Assembly (NCBI GenBank): GCA_947302515.1
Contig: CAMYVT010000002.1
Span: 26,145-90,144 of the forward strand
From: an uncultured Caryophanales bacterium
GTDB lineage: Bacteria; Bacillota_I; Bacilli_A; RF39; UBA660
Length of the DNA stretch: 64,000 bases
Direction: 5' to 3'
Within the stretch, counting starts at the first letter, position 1; each line of letters opens with the position of its first letter. The notes under the pieces were generated by a model. It saw only the letters and a program-made list of their open reading frames with translations. It did no database searches and was not told the DNA's origin. Below, one piece after another: positions 35,071 to 44,378 of the stretch. A program made the position numbers and the translations under genes.

Positions 35071-36301
35071 ATATCTTAATAGCTTCATCAAGCTGTATAT
35101 CATCTTCTTCTAAATAATTAACATAATATTTTGTGCTTTGTTCAATTACTGTATCTGGAGTTATACCTTTATCAGTAACACTCTTCCCTTTAGAAGTAAG
35201 CCATTTTTCAACAGTAAATTTTATACTAGTACCACTATTTAATGATAAAGACTTTTGAACATCACCTTTACCATAACTATTAGTGCCAACTATGTTAATC
35301 TTTTTATAATTATCTTGAAAGCAAGCAGCTACTACTTCTGCAGATGAAGCAGTTTCTCCATTAATCAATATAACAATTGGATATTTTTTAGTTTTATTAT
35401 CCATCGCATATACTTTTTCTTTTGAACCTTCTTTTTCTATTTGATAAAGAACTGTTTTTTTATTAAAAAATAAGTTTAATATTTTTCTAGCTTGAATTAA
35501 ATGACCTCCAGGATTATCTCTTAAATCAATAATTAAAGAATCTATTTTCTTCTTCTCAAGTTTTTTTAATTCTTTAGAAAACTGATCATACGAATTAGAT
35601 GAAAAAATATTAATTATAATATAACCAATTCCATTATATATTTTACTAGAAACATTTTGTATTTCTATAACATCTCTTTTAATTGAGAATTCTTTTTCAT
35701 TATCATTTCTTTTAATCTTAACAGTAACTTTAGTACCTATCTTACCATCAATTAATTTATTAAGTTCAGATGGATATAAATTATGACAATCATTACCATC
35801 AATACTTAATATAATATCTCCTACTTTTAAACCAGCCTTTTCTCCAGGACCATTATCAATCATAGAAACAATATAATTATAATCTTCCTCATATGCAACA
35901 GTAACACCAATACCTACATATTCACCATCTACAGACTCATTAAAGCTATCGGTAGAACCTTCATCTAAGAAAGAAGAATATGGATCATCAAGCGAAGAAA
36001 TCATACCCTTAATAGCAGACTCAGATAATTTTTTTTCATCTAATTTACCATAATAATTATCAACTATATTATTATAAGTACTTACAACTTCTCCAAGATT
36101 AGTATCAGATCTTACTCTGCTTAAATTACTATTACCATAAGTTAATAAATATCCAATTATTATACCAAATACAACAGATATTAATATAATTATTATTACT
36201 TCAATTAAAGTAAATCTTGATTCATTTTCAAAGCCCTTAGAAAAAGTATTTTTAATAGATTTATTTTTTTTCTTTTTCTTCTTCTTTTTCTTTTTTTCCA
36301 T
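35054..36301 (-). CDS. S41-family C-terminal processing protease (CtpA-like)
   Basis: The 415-residue product has a poly-Lys N-terminus, one membrane helix (about residues 35-58), a PDZ domain (GPGEKAGLKVGDIILSIDGN) and an S41 protease domain. The catalytic Ser is in NGETASSAEVVAA and the Lys in GTNSYGKGDVQKS; DLRDNPGGHL precedes them. Such enzymes cleave extracytoplasmic protein tails. I start at the ATG at 36301 because GAGGTG lies upstream of it and contains the earlier in-frame ATG. It lies downstream of the cdaA-cdaR region, each unit with its own terminator. Confidence 0.93.
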   Translation of the reverse strand: MEKKKKKKKKKKNKSIKNTFSKGFENESRFTLIEVIIIILISVVFGIIIGYLLTYGNSNLSRVRSDTNLGEVVSTYNNIVDNYYGKLDEKKLSESAIKGMISSLDDPYSSFLDEGSTDSFNESVDGEYVGIGVTVAYEEDYNYIVSMIDNGPGEKAGLKVGDIILSIDGNDCHNLYPSELNKLIDGKIGTKVTVKIKRNDNEKEFSIKRDVIEIQNVSSKIYNGIGYIIINIFSSNSYDQFSKELKKLEKKKIDSLIIDLRDNPGGHLIQARKILNLFFNKKTVLYQIEKEGSKEKVYAMDNKTKKYPIVILINGETASSAEVVAACFQDNYKKINIVGTNSYGKGDVQKSLSLNSGTSIKFTVEKWLTSKGKSVTDKGITPDTVIEQSTKYYVNYLEEDDIQLDEAIKILKESH

Positions 36302-36314
36302 AATACACCTCATA

Positions 36315-36336
36315 AGAAAAAAGACGAAAGTCTTAT
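36315..36336 (-). terminator. Terminator of the thioredoxin-fold gene
   Basis: AAGAC, loop TTTC and GTCTT followed by TTTT on the minus strand. Confidence 0.7.
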
Positions 36337-36878
36337 TTAGTTAAATACTCATTTACTTCCGTCATACCTTCAATATAATCAACAACCTTACCTTTATTAT
36401 AATGAATTAAAGTAGGTCCATTAATAGCAAGTTCAGAAACAGAAGTGGGTTTCCAATTACTCTTATCACTAACATACTTACTATTCATTGCATTACTCAT
36501 ATCAACATAATATAAAGTTAAATTATTATCATTAGATTTATAATTAGATACAGAAGAACTAAAAGTAGATAATAATTCACTATTACTTCTATCATAGTAT
36601 AAAACCAAATATTCTTTCTCAGGCATAGAAAAGCTTCTACCAGCAACAATTTCTGAATAAGAAATAGCAGTTTCAGTAGTATATTTCTTCTGAGAAATAT
36701 CTATATCATTATCTAATACATATACTGTTAGAAAATAAAAAAGACCAAAGATAATAATTACTACACCAGCTACTATTATTATTTTTTTATAATCAGCATC
36801 AAAAGAACTAACAGTCTCAAGTATCTTTTCATTTTCTCTATCAACTTTATTTTTTCTTCTACTTTTACGATTTGCCAT
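36333..36878 (-). CDS. Membrane-anchored thioredoxin-fold-like protein without CxxC
   Basis: The 181-residue product has a basic N-terminus, a membrane helix (about residues 33-53) and an outer domain whose end reads INGPTLIHYNKGKVVDYIEG. That GPTLI segment resembles the cis-Pro loop and last strands of thioredoxin folds, and EYLVLYYDRSNSEL resembles the strand before the active site. No CxxC is present, so redox catalysis is unlikely. A protein-binding role is inference. AGGTGATG precedes the ATG at 36878. Confidence 0.5.
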   Translation of the reverse strand: MANRKSRRKNKVDRENEKILETVSSFDADYKKIIIVAGVVIIIFGLFYFLTVYVLDNDIDISQKKYTTETAISYSEIVAGRSFSMPEKEYLVLYYDRSNSELLSTFSSSVSNYKSNDNNLTLYYVDMSNAMNSKYVSDKSNWKPTSVSELAINGPTLIHYNKGKVVDYIEGMTEVNEYLTK

Positions 36879-36933
36879 AAACATCACCTAAAAATTATTA
36901 TACACAATTACATATAGAAAGTCTATTATAACA

Positions 36934-36957
36934 ATAAAAAAGAGAGCTAAGCTCTCT
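36934..36957 (-). terminator. Terminator of the cdaA-cdaR operon
   Basis: AGAGAGC, loop TTA and GCTCTCT followed by a 6-T run on the minus strand. Confidence 0.85.
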
Positions 36958-38314
36958 ACTTCTTTTGTGTAATAACTATTTTTACCTTCTTAGTCTTTGA
37001 AGAATAAGCAAGTTTCAAGTCAGAACCTGTAACAGATACCTCTACTTCATGAGTACCAACTTTATAGTTTTTAAGATCAACATAAGCAGTGATATCAGTA
37101 TCTTTAATATTATTTAAAGCCTCTTCACTACCACTAACAACAACTGTTACTTTTCTATCATTTTCACTACTAGCTTGAACAACTAATCCATCTGCAAGAT
37201 TACGATAAGATACAGCTATATCTTTAAACTCTTTAGTAGTAGCATTATCAACAATAACCTTAACAGTCATAGTCTTAGAACTTAATTCAGTAATACCTTT
37301 AGGTTTTTTTAATGTTACATTAAAGTCTTTATCTTTCTCTATACCATTAACATCAATCTCTACATCTAATTGTTGAATCTCATCAATAGCAGCCTGTTCA
37401 CCATATACAGTAACTTTAGTAATGCTAGGCTCAATGGACTTAATAGATTTACCAAATGCTAAATCTCCAGCTGGCACAACACGTACTGGTATTTCTTTAC
37501 TTGGAGAAGTAATAACAACATTAGCAGCTACTGATTTAGGAACAATCTCTACATCAATAATCTTTCCATCAGCATCATATGCAACTAAAGGAATATCTTT
37601 AACATTAATATCTCCAGCCTTAGGATTTGGTATATTTTCTACATCAAGCATAGCCTTAACAGAAGCAACTTTTTCAAGTTTATACTTAGCACCTTTAATA
37701 ATAACTTCGCTTCTATCAATTTCAACATTACTAATATATAGCTTAGTATCAAGCTTATCTTGATTAAGAATATCATACGTAAGTGTTCTATTTTCACTTT
37801 CTTTTTCATAAATAGTAACATTAACAGTAGATGGATCTAATTTATAATCTAATGATTTTAATCTTTGATTATATTTAAGTGTAACTTTATGAGTTCCAGG
37901 TTTTAAACCAGTAAGATCAACAGTAACTCCCTTAGAAGGAGATTGTTTTGCAAGGAAAATATGTCTTCTTTGACCAATCAAAGTAATATCAACCTTATCA
38001 GGCAATCCCTCAACCACATAGCTTTCTTCATTATATACAGCAGTAACTGTCTGATCATATAAAATTTCAGCATATTGATCAATCATAACATTTGATTCAT
38101 TATCAATAAACAAGAATACAACAAAAGCAAGTAACAAACTAATTACCAACAAAGTAGACTTTTTACCGGCAAGACGATCAATCCCTTTAGCTCCACTTTT
38201 TGATAATTCCATTACTTTTAAAATAATACGCGTAATTGGAGTAATTAAAATTTTATCAAAAAACAATCCAATACGACGAAATAATTTTCCAAAAAATCTA
38301 CTTATCTTCTTCAT
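36956..38314 (-). CDS. cdaR: CdaR, YbbR-domain regulator of the diadenylate cyclase
   Basis: The 452-residue product has an amphipathic N-terminus, one membrane helix (about residues 42-62) and four YbbR-type repeats outside (for example VDLTGLKPGTHKVTLKYNQ and VDLKNYKVGTHEVEVSVTGS). CdaR binds CdaA and tunes c-di-AMP synthesis in Firmicutes. The ATG at 38314 is chosen since AGGAAGAG lies upstream; it overlaps the cdaA end by 17 bases. Position directly after cdaA supports the call. The usual third gene, glmM, does not follow here. Confidence 0.9.
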   Translation of the reverse strand: MKKISRFFGKLFRRIGLFFDKILITPITRIILKVMELSKSGAKGIDRLAGKKSTLLVISLLLAFVVFLFIDNESNVMIDQYAEILYDQTVTAVYNEESYVVEGLPDKVDITLIGQRRHIFLAKQSPSKGVTVDLTGLKPGTHKVTLKYNQRLKSLDYKLDPSTVNVTIYEKESENRTLTYDILNQDKLDTKLYISNVEIDRSEVIIKGAKYKLEKVASVKAMLDVENIPNPKAGDINVKDIPLVAYDADGKIIDVEIVPKSVAANVVITSPSKEIPVRVVPAGDLAFGKSIKSIEPSITKVTVYGEQAAIDEIQQLDVEIDVNGIEKDKDFNVTLKKPKGITELSSKTMTVKVIVDNATTKEFKDIAVSYRNLADGLVVQASSENDRKVTVVVSGSEEALNNIKDTDITAYVDLKNYKVGTHEVEVSVTGSDLKLAYSSKTKKVKIVITQKK

Positions 38315-39134
38315 ATATCTCTTCCTCATTTACTTCTTCGTCTTCATCGTATTCTATATCTTGTTTAGGTTTTAATTCATCAATTAACATCATACGAACA
38401 TCATCTAAAGTTAAGTTGTATAGCATTTCACCTTTAAGAGCAATTGAAACTCTACCAGTCTCTTCAGAAACAACAATACAAATAGCATCAGTTTCCTCAG
38501 CGAGACCTAATGCAGCTCTATGTCTAGTACCTAATCTTCTATTAAGCTTAGGACTGTTACTTGTAGGGAAAACAGCACCAGCACAAGTAATTCTATCTCC
38601 CTGAATAATAACTCCACCATCATGTAATGGATTACCCTCATAGAATATAGCTATTAATAAATCACTTGATAAATCAGCATATAGTTTTTTAGCTTTATCA
38701 ATATAATTACCCAAACTGATATCTCTCTCAATAACAATTAATGCTCCAATTCTTTCTTTTCTTAAATAATCGATCGCATTAATCATTTCATATACTAAAT
38801 GTTCTCGTTCATCTACAGTTAATACCTTATGTCTCCCAAGTAATTGATTACGTCCCAACTGTTCCAATATAGTACGAATTTCTGGTTGAAATATTACTAT
38901 TAAAGCAATAGGCCCCCATTGAATAATATAATCAAGTAAATATCCAACTGTTATAAAATGAGCCCATCCACTTATAATCTTCAAAATAATAATAAACAAT
39001 AACCCCTTAAAAATTAAAGATAACTTAACATTATTCTTTATATTCTTAAGAATGAAATAGAAAATTAACCATACTAATGTAATATCAGCTATTTTTCTAA
39101 GTACATTTAATACGTCTGCTCCTGTAATATACAT
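38298..39134 (-). CDS. cdaA: Diadenylate cyclase CdaA
   Basis: The 278-residue enzyme joins two ATP into c-di-AMP, the messenger that controls potassium and osmotic balance. Three N-terminal membrane helices (residues 8-80) precede the DAC domain with GNPLHDGGVIIQGDRI and RRLGTRHRAALGLAEETDA; the usual DGA motif is DGG here, and RHR is intact. The ATG at 39134 has GAGGAG eight bases upstream; a GTG one codon earlier is the only alternative. It is followed by cdaR with overlap. Confidence 0.96.
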   Translation of the reverse strand: MYITGADVLNVLRKIADITLVWLIFYFILKNIKNNVKLSLIFKGLLFIIILKIISGWAHFITVGYLLDYIIQWGPIALIVIFQPEIRTILEQLGRNQLLGRHKVLTVDEREHLVYEMINAIDYLRKERIGALIVIERDISLGNYIDKAKKLYADLSSDLLIAIFYEGNPLHDGGVIIQGDRITCAGAVFPTSNSPKLNRRLGTRHRAALGLAEETDAICIVVSEETGRVSIALKGEMLYNLTLDDVRMMLIDELKPKQDIEYDEDEEVNEEEIYEEDK

Positions 39135-39204
39135 CACGTCATCTCCTCACATCAATCCTATACAATATGATAACATTTTCTGAAGTATTTATCAACCGAC
39201 TATA

Positions 39205-39246
39205 AAGAAAAAGAACAATTATTTTTTTCTTCTTGTTCTTTTTGCT
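39205..39246 (-). terminator. Probable terminator of the RNB gene
   Basis: AAAAAGAACAA and TTGTTCTTTTT arms with a 14-base loop on the minus strand; the stop codon lies inside the loop. Confidence 0.5.
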
Positions 39247-41471
39247 CTTTCATTTTTAGTTTTTATTTTTACAGCCATATTTATCTCTTCAGCATTTTCA
39301 ACATGAGTTTCATTTATCTTCTCAATTACAACAAAATCAATCCTCTTAGATTCCTTATCAGCTTTCTTTAATCTAAGTAATAATCTATCACCAATAAAGT
39401 AATTATCTTCACCATCTAAAGAAACTAGAGAGTAGCTTTCCTCACAATGAATATAATCACCTTTCATATCACGAGCTCTAACAGTACCTTCTATCAAATT
39501 ATCAAGAACAACATTTAAACAATCATCTGAAATTGATATAACAGTAGCTTCAAACTCTTGCCCTTCAAACTGTTTCATATATTCAGCACATTGCATATAT
39601 AAAACTTCTTTTTCCAAATCATCAGCAACTCTTTCAGTATGAGTAATTCTCTCAGTAATTTCAGGTAACCTCTGTCCCCAAATCCTTCTCTTTTTACCAG
39701 TAGGATCTGGTCTAAAAATACAGTCCCATGCAATATCTTGATTAGTTTTATCACCATACCTTCTAACAGGAGAAGTACCCTGAGAATAATAATTCATAGC
39801 CAAGCCATTATGACCAGTATTTATATAACTATATTTAGCTCTAGATAATGTTTTAATCAATTCTGTCGACAACATACTTGATATTCTTCCCTGACTAGAA
39901 GCATGATCAATTAATTTTTGAAAAGCATGAGGATTAGATGCTAATTCTTCTGCATCATACTCATAAAATGGTAAACCAATAGCTTTCAACATTGTTAAAT
40001 AATTCATTAGTCTATCTACATTTGGTTTATCATGAACACGATATACGCAAGGAATACCATTTTTTGCAAAGTATTTTGCTCTATATTCATTAGCTATTAA
40101 CATAAACTCTTCAATTAAATTTTCAGCAACATCCTGATGTCTAACACTTATACCAGTAATATGACCATTAGCTGAATAAATACCTTTTAATTCAGGTCTA
40201 TTAAACTCAGCAGCCCCTCTATTAGTTCTATTTTTATGAAGAATAACTGCTAATTTTCTCATTAAATGTAATGTTTCAGTATATTCTTGATACTCAGAAT
40301 CTATCAAACCATTTTTTAATATATCGTTTACTTTTTGGTAAGACATCTTTAATCTAGAACGAATAACAGTAGGAACAAATCTATAACCAACAACCTCACC
40401 AGTAGGAGTTATTTCCAAAATATCAGAAATAGTTAAACGATCAACTCCAGGATTTAAAGAACCAATACCATTAGATATTTTACGAGGATAATTAGGAATA
40501 ACTATTCCTCCAGGATAATAACTATTACCCTTTCTAAATCCATCTCTATCAAGAGGAGAATTATATGGAATAAGAGATGAAATATCGGTAATATCAACTC
40601 TTAAAACATAATTTCCTTTTTCATTTATATATAAACCAACAGAATCATCCATATCCTTTGTAGAAATATCATCAATTGTAAATGTTATTTCATCAGTATG
40701 ATCTTCTCTACCAATACGATCTATATCTCTAATACTATCAGGCATATGTTCTAACTGTTCAAGAGACTCATTACTAAACTCATCATCAACACCCATTTTA
40801 AATGCTTCCCAAAGTATATCTTCATTAGGATCATCTTTATGATTAAAAACACGTACAATAGACCCGATATAGAAATCAGGAGCAGTTTGTTGATCTAATG
40901 ATACTGCAACTCTAGTTCCTTCAATTGCTTCACCAGTTAAAGAAATAGTAATATTTTGTTTTCTTTTATCAGCTGGTTTAACATAATAGTGCCCTCCAAT
41001 GCAATATACTTCTCCTGGAATATAATCAAGATTTCTATCTAAAATTTCTTTAACACATACAGCACTACCATTACTACCAATATCTATTAAAACAAAATCA
41101 CCATCTATAGCACCAGCAGCATTATCTTTAGTAATTTCATATTTATCTTCATTAATAATTAATTCCCCATCACGATTAACATAAGTAGTATTGACATATA
41201 CTCTTCCTCCACCATCGCGACATCCATAAAATCTTCCTTTTCTAAAAGAAGTTTTATATAAAGCAATGTAATTATCAGAAGGAGTTTTAAACACTTCATA
41301 TTTTGAAACCTCTTCTTCTAATAACTCCAATAATTCTTGTTTCTCTTCTGGAGTAAGATGAACTTCTCTACCCAATTCATCCGATTTAATTTTTTCTATT
41401 CTCGTGACAAGTTTTTCAAAAGAAGCAGGCTTTTTTTCTTTTTTTAGTGCCAATTCTAAATAATTATGCAA
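39219..41471 (-). CDS. RNB-domain exoribonuclease, divergent RNase R paralogue
   Basis: The 750-residue product has N-terminal OB folds, an RNB catalytic domain and a C-terminal S1 domain (GQEFEATVISISDDCLNVVL). The metal-binding Asp cluster is intact in ITFTIDDISTKDMDDSVGL, and NGLAMNYYSQGTSPVRRYGD covers the usual SPxRRYxD motif. The family degrades RNA from the 3' end. It differs clearly from the canonical RNase R at 51297-53411, so the two may have different substrates. The start is a TTG, six bases after GGGGGTG; no ATG lies nearby. It has a basic tail rich in Lys and Arg. Confidence 0.88.
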   Translation of the reverse strand: MHNYLELALKKEKKPASFEKLVTRIEKIKSDELGREVHLTPEEKQELLELLEEEVSKYEVFKTPSDNYIALYKTSFRKGRFYGCRDGGGRVYVNTTYVNRDGELIINEDKYEITKDNAAGAIDGDFVLIDIGSNGSAVCVKEILDRNLDYIPGEVYCIGGHYYVKPADKRKQNITISLTGEAIEGTRVAVSLDQQTAPDFYIGSIVRVFNHKDDPNEDILWEAFKMGVDDEFSNESLEQLEHMPDSIRDIDRIGREDHTDEITFTIDDISTKDMDDSVGLYINEKGNYVLRVDITDISSLIPYNSPLDRDGFRKGNSYYPGGIVIPNYPRKISNGIGSLNPGVDRLTISDILEITPTGEVVGYRFVPTVIRSRLKMSYQKVNDILKNGLIDSEYQEYTETLHLMRKLAVILHKNRTNRGAAEFNRPELKGIYSANGHITGISVRHQDVAENLIEEFMLIANEYRAKYFAKNGIPCVYRVHDKPNVDRLMNYLTMLKAIGLPFYEYDAEELASNPHAFQKLIDHASSQGRISSMLSTELIKTLSRAKYSYINTGHNGLAMNYYSQGTSPVRRYGDKTNQDIAWDCIFRPDPTGKKRRIWGQRLPEITERITHTERVADDLEKEVLYMQCAEYMKQFEGQEFEATVISISDDCLNVVLDNLIEGTVRARDMKGDYIHCEESYSLVSLDGEDNYFIGDRLLLRLKKADKESKRIDFVVIEKINETHVENAEEINMAVKIKTKNERAKRTRRKK

Positions 41472-41548
41472 TCAGAACACCCCCAACAGTATTAATTTAC
41501 CATAAAAACATTGAAAATACAAAAAATACGCTATAAAAAATATTAATA

Positions 41549-41574
41549 ATAAAAGAGCAATTACTTGCCCTTAA
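41549..41574 (-). terminator. Terminator of the NlpC/P60 gene
   Basis: AAGGGCAA, loop GTAA and TTGCTCTT followed by TTATTATT on the minus strand; the first arm overlaps the stop region. Confidence 0.65.
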
Positions 41575-42581
41575 AATCTTCTTACAGTAAGAATATGAGT
41601 ACCAGATCCATTTAACCAATAACCAACGTCACTAACAATAACACCAGTACCATAATTAGCAGCATGAATCATTTGACCATTTCCTACATACAAAGCAGAA
41701 TGTGTAGGATTACCATCTGAATACCCCCAAATAATTACATCTCCAGGTTGTATTTCAGAATAACTAACACCAACACCTTCATATTGTTGAGACCATGTGC
41801 TCCTACTAATAGATTTACCAACACATGAATAAACATATGAAACAAACCCACTACAGTCAAATCCATAAGGTCCAGCAGAATTAGCCATATAAGGCATCCC
41901 CAATAATGAATATGCTATAGATACAACATCATTACCTTGTGGATTAGCTGGAGCACCATATATAACAGGATAATAAACTGGTTTTTCTTGTACTTCTAAT
42001 GTAAATGTCTGAGTAGTTTTATTACCAGAACCATCAACTGCTAAAACAGTAATCTCATGATTTCCTACAGCATTAATATCTCCCTCAAATTTAAAATCAT
42101 AAAATTTCAAACTATTAGCTGGAGCATTATCTATATATCCTAAATCACCATCTATAGCATCATTAACAGAAGTAATATTCTCAACTAAACTATAAGAATC
42201 TCCTTCAGTAATAGATACTTTATCACTCTTAAGAGTAATAACAGGCGAAACAGAATCAACAACAGAAATTATAACGGGTATTTCTTTAGTCATATTATCT
42301 TTTTTTACTTCTAATATAACTTCTTGAGCCCCCAATACACTAGTATCAATATCTTGTTTTACTGATACTATTTCTCCATCAACCTCTTTTATCAATTTTT
42401 TGATATCATAATTAGCACTACCAAATTCAACAGTAGCAGTTTTTTTAACAACAACATTAATACTTTTAAAAGTAGAATAATTATGATATGCCGAACAACT
42501 GATTATCATAATAAATGATAACACCACCACTAAGAAAGCACGAAAAACCTTCTTAACCGACGGTCCATCAATAATTTTCAT
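41571..42581 (-). CDS. Secreted NlpC/P60 peptidoglycan peptidase with Ig-like domain
   Basis: The 336-residue product has a membrane anchor or signal (about residues 12-30), an Ig-like (DUF5011-type) region around residues 105-195 (SPVITLKSDKVSITEGDSYS; ITVLAVDGSGNKTTQTFTLE) and a C-terminal NlpC/P60 domain. Catalytic residues are Cys near 241 (YGFDCSGFVSYVY), His near 293 (THSALYVGNG) and His near 309 (MIHAANYG). Such enzymes cut gamma-D-Glu to diamino-acid bonds in stem peptides. Unlike the WXG-fused enzymes it has a conventional export signal, so it is probably a housekeeping wall hydrolase. Confidence 0.92.
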   Translation of the reverse strand: MKIIDGPSVKKVFRAFLVVVLSFIMIISCSAYHNYSTFKSINVVVKKTATVEFGSANYDIKKLIKEVDGEIVSVKQDIDTSVLGAQEVILEVKKDNMTKEIPVIISVVDSVSPVITLKSDKVSITEGDSYSLVENITSVNDAIDGDLGYIDNAPANSLKFYDFKFEGDINAVGNHEITVLAVDGSGNKTTQTFTLEVQEKPVYYPVIYGAPANPQGNDVVSIAYSLLGMPYMANSAGPYGFDCSGFVSYVYSCVGKSISRSTWSQQYEGVGVSYSEIQPGDVIIWGYSDGNPTHSALYVGNGQMIHAANYGTGVIVSDVGYWLNGSGTHILTVRRF

Positions 42582-42608
42582 AACTATAATCCTCCCTGAT
42601 GAGTTAAT

Positions 42609-42637
42609 ATAATATCACATCAATTTTTTTAAGTCAA
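42609..42637 (-). promoter_or_regulatory. Promoter of the NlpC/P60 gene
   Basis: On the minus strand TTGACT (42637-42632), a 17-base spacer and TATTAT (42614-42609). Confidence 0.7.
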
Positions 42638-42660
42638 AATCACTATACCTTTTTAGGTAT

Positions 42661-42687
42661 AAAAAAAGATGATACCCATCATCTTTC
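42661..42687 (-). terminator. Terminator of the 42687-43016 gene
   Basis: AAAGATGAT, loop GGGT and ATCATCTTT with a 7-T run on the minus strand. Confidence 0.8.
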
Positions 42688-43016
42688 TATTTATATGATG
42701 TAGTTTTTTCTTTTTCAACATTATTTACAAGTTCACCCAAAGAAAAAATTCTAATTGCCATTTCTTGTTCACTAAGATCATCACAATAACTAGTACCATC
42801 AATCTCAGATACTTTCAAATGATCCCAATATTTGTTTTTCAAATGACAAGAAGCTTGTCCTAAAGGTGTATAAATACCTGCAACAAATTTTCCTTCTATT
42901 GCATTATCATTATATTTCCATGAAATATGAGGATATAAATTACAAACAGAACAGAATAACATAGCATTTTGTTCTTGAAGACTTTTTATTGTTTGTTTTT
43001 CCTCAATTCCCTTCAT
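42687..43016 (-). CDS. Small protein resembling phage WDGH-type proteins
   Basis: The 109-residue product starts MKGIEEKQTIKSLQEQN and carries HISWKYNDNAIEGKFVAGIY, TPLGQASCHLKNKYWDHLKV. A pattern of aromatic residues, then a VAGxYTPLGQxxxHL segment, recalls small phage or host proteins often labelled WDGH-domain, though the exact WDGH is not present. Four cysteines occur, two in CSVC. The function is unknown. The ATG at 43016 follows GGGAGG; the frame extends 39 bases further without support. It is a single gene flanked by terminators, so it may be a cargo gene of former mobile origin. Confidence 0.5.
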   Translation of the reverse strand: MKGIEEKQTIKSLQEQNAMLFCSVCNLYPHISWKYNDNAIEGKFVAGIYTPLGQASCHLKNKYWDHLKVSEIDGTSYCDDLSEQEMAIRIFSLGELVNNVEKEKTTSYK

Positions 43017-43053
43017 ATATATTCCTCCCTTTTTCGTCCATATATTATAGCAC

Positions 43054-43081
43054 AAAAAAGCTCAAACATCAAGTTTAAGCT
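43054..43081 (-). terminator. Terminator of the E2-like/43087 operon
   Basis: AGCTTAAAC, loop TTGAT and GTTTGAGCT followed by a 6-T run on the minus strand. Confidence 0.8.
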
Positions 43082-43086
43082 ATTAT

Positions 43087-43431
43087 TTATAAAGAATTAA
43101 TCATTGAAAGAAGAGTACTTGTAGAGTCATCCCCCGTTTCCCTTTCAGAATATTGACTTAATAATTGATTACTATTCTCAAGATATTTTATTTCATCTTT
43201 TAATTTACTACAACGTTCAAAATTGTTATCAATCATCTTATTAACAACTTCTTCAATAACATCAGGAGTAATTTCTCTTCCAGTAGCATCTAATTTATTA
43301 AGCAAATCTTTCAATATAGAAGCTTTTTCCATTTTGTTTTTTTTAACAAATTCTTCCATCTGTCCTTGAATAAAATTATAATCAACTTCTACCATTTCTA
43401 ATTTTAATCCATTTGCCTTAACTGCTTTCAT
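43087..43431 (-). CDS. Unrecognised small helical protein
   Basis: The 114-residue protein is predicted mostly helical and charged (MEEFVKKNKMEKASILKDLL; EEVVNKMIDNNFERCSKLKD), with no signal peptide or membrane helix. I do not recognise the family. Its start overlaps the stop of the CAT/E2-like gene upstream by 4 bases, so the two are translationally coupled and may act together. Confidence 0.55.
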   Translation of the reverse strand: MKAVKANGLKLEMVEVDYNFIQGQMEEFVKKNKMEKASILKDLLNKLDATGREITPDVIEEVVNKMIDNNFERCSKLKDEIKYLENSNQLLSQYSERETGDDSTSTLLSMINSL

Positions 43432-44291
43432 TTTTCATCTTCCATTTCTATAGTTTTATTAGCTGGTTCTTCAAGTAATTCTGGATGATCAAACAAATAC
43501 TGCAACATATGAACAGATTTAACAAAATAATAACCATCAGCAATTCTTTCATCTAAATTAATGCCAAATTCACAACGTTTACGTATTTCTTTTTTACCAT
43601 TAATTAATACTTCTTCATCTTTAACTTCACCTATAGTAGCTAAACCACTAGCATTACCAAAATCAGTAATATTATGAAAAATAGCATTAGATTTTAAAGT
43701 ACCTAAATTAGAAACAATGATACTACTATAATACAAATTATCCTCACAAATAGAAGAAGGTAAAATACCCTTTCTATCCATCCATTTTAAAACACCAACA
43801 ATAGGTACTCTAATAATATTAGGAAGTACTGCTAAAACATCAATTATTCCATTAGCTCCGTTTTTTTCAACTTTACCCTTACTATCTCTAACACCATGTA
43901 CTTTATCATATATTTTTTTACTAATAGATTCTAAAGTATCATCTTCATCAACACGAATAATAATCATCATTTCCTCAGCTGTATCATCAAATGCAACTTT
44001 AGCAACAAAACTAATATCTACATTTTTATGTTCGAAAATATGTCTGTCCTGTACAAATCTATTAAGATAAGGCCTATTATAGAACACTTTTCCTATAGCA
44101 GTAACTATAGCATGAAACAAAGTAATATGATCTCCATTCTCTTTTTTCTTATCTAAATACTCTATGAGTTTAGTCATATCCATCTTTTGATTAATATAAA
44201 CATCACTTACACATCTTTGTGGTTTTAAATCAATCATAATTTGATTCATACCATTAAAATCCTTAACTCGTCTTGCGAACTTACTTCTCAT
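43428..44291 (-). CDS. CAT/2-oxoacid dehydrogenase E2-fold protein lacking the catalytic His
   Basis: The 287-residue product matches the catalytic core of E2 acyltransferases: MRSKFARRVKDFNGMNQIMI start, HITLFHAIVTAIGKVFYNRP, and a C-terminal INLDERIADGYYFVKSVHML that aligns with the usual DHRxxDG motif. Here His is replaced by Glu (DERIADG). No lipoyl domain is present. Loss of the general base makes normal acyl transfer doubtful; it may be a binding or assembly protein, or use other chemistry. The insert PNIIRVPIVGVLKWMDRKGI is part of the same family pattern. It precedes a small helical gene with a 4-base overlap. Confidence 0.75.
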   Translation of the reverse strand: MRSKFARRVKDFNGMNQIMIDLKPQRCVSDVYINQKMDMTKLIEYLDKKKENGDHITLFHAIVTAIGKVFYNRPYLNRFVQDRHIFEHKNVDISFVAKVAFDDTAEEMMIIIRVDEDDTLESISKKIYDKVHGVRDSKGKVEKNGANGIIDVLAVLPNIIRVPIVGVLKWMDRKGILPSSICEDNLYYSSIIVSNLGTLKSNAIFHNITDFGNASGLATIGEVKDEEVLINGKKEIRKRCEFGINLDERIADGYYFVKSVHMLQYLFDHPELLEEPANKTIEMEDEK

Positions 44292-44378
44292 TATCTAACA
44301 CCTCATATAATATATTATAATATCAAAAATAAAATTAGCCAACAAAAAACTCATAAAAACGAGTTCAGATTGATAAAA

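Noticed and set aside
37422..37763. Plus-strand frame of 113 codons
   Set aside because: It is antisense to cdaR, without a ribosome binding site or family resemblance.
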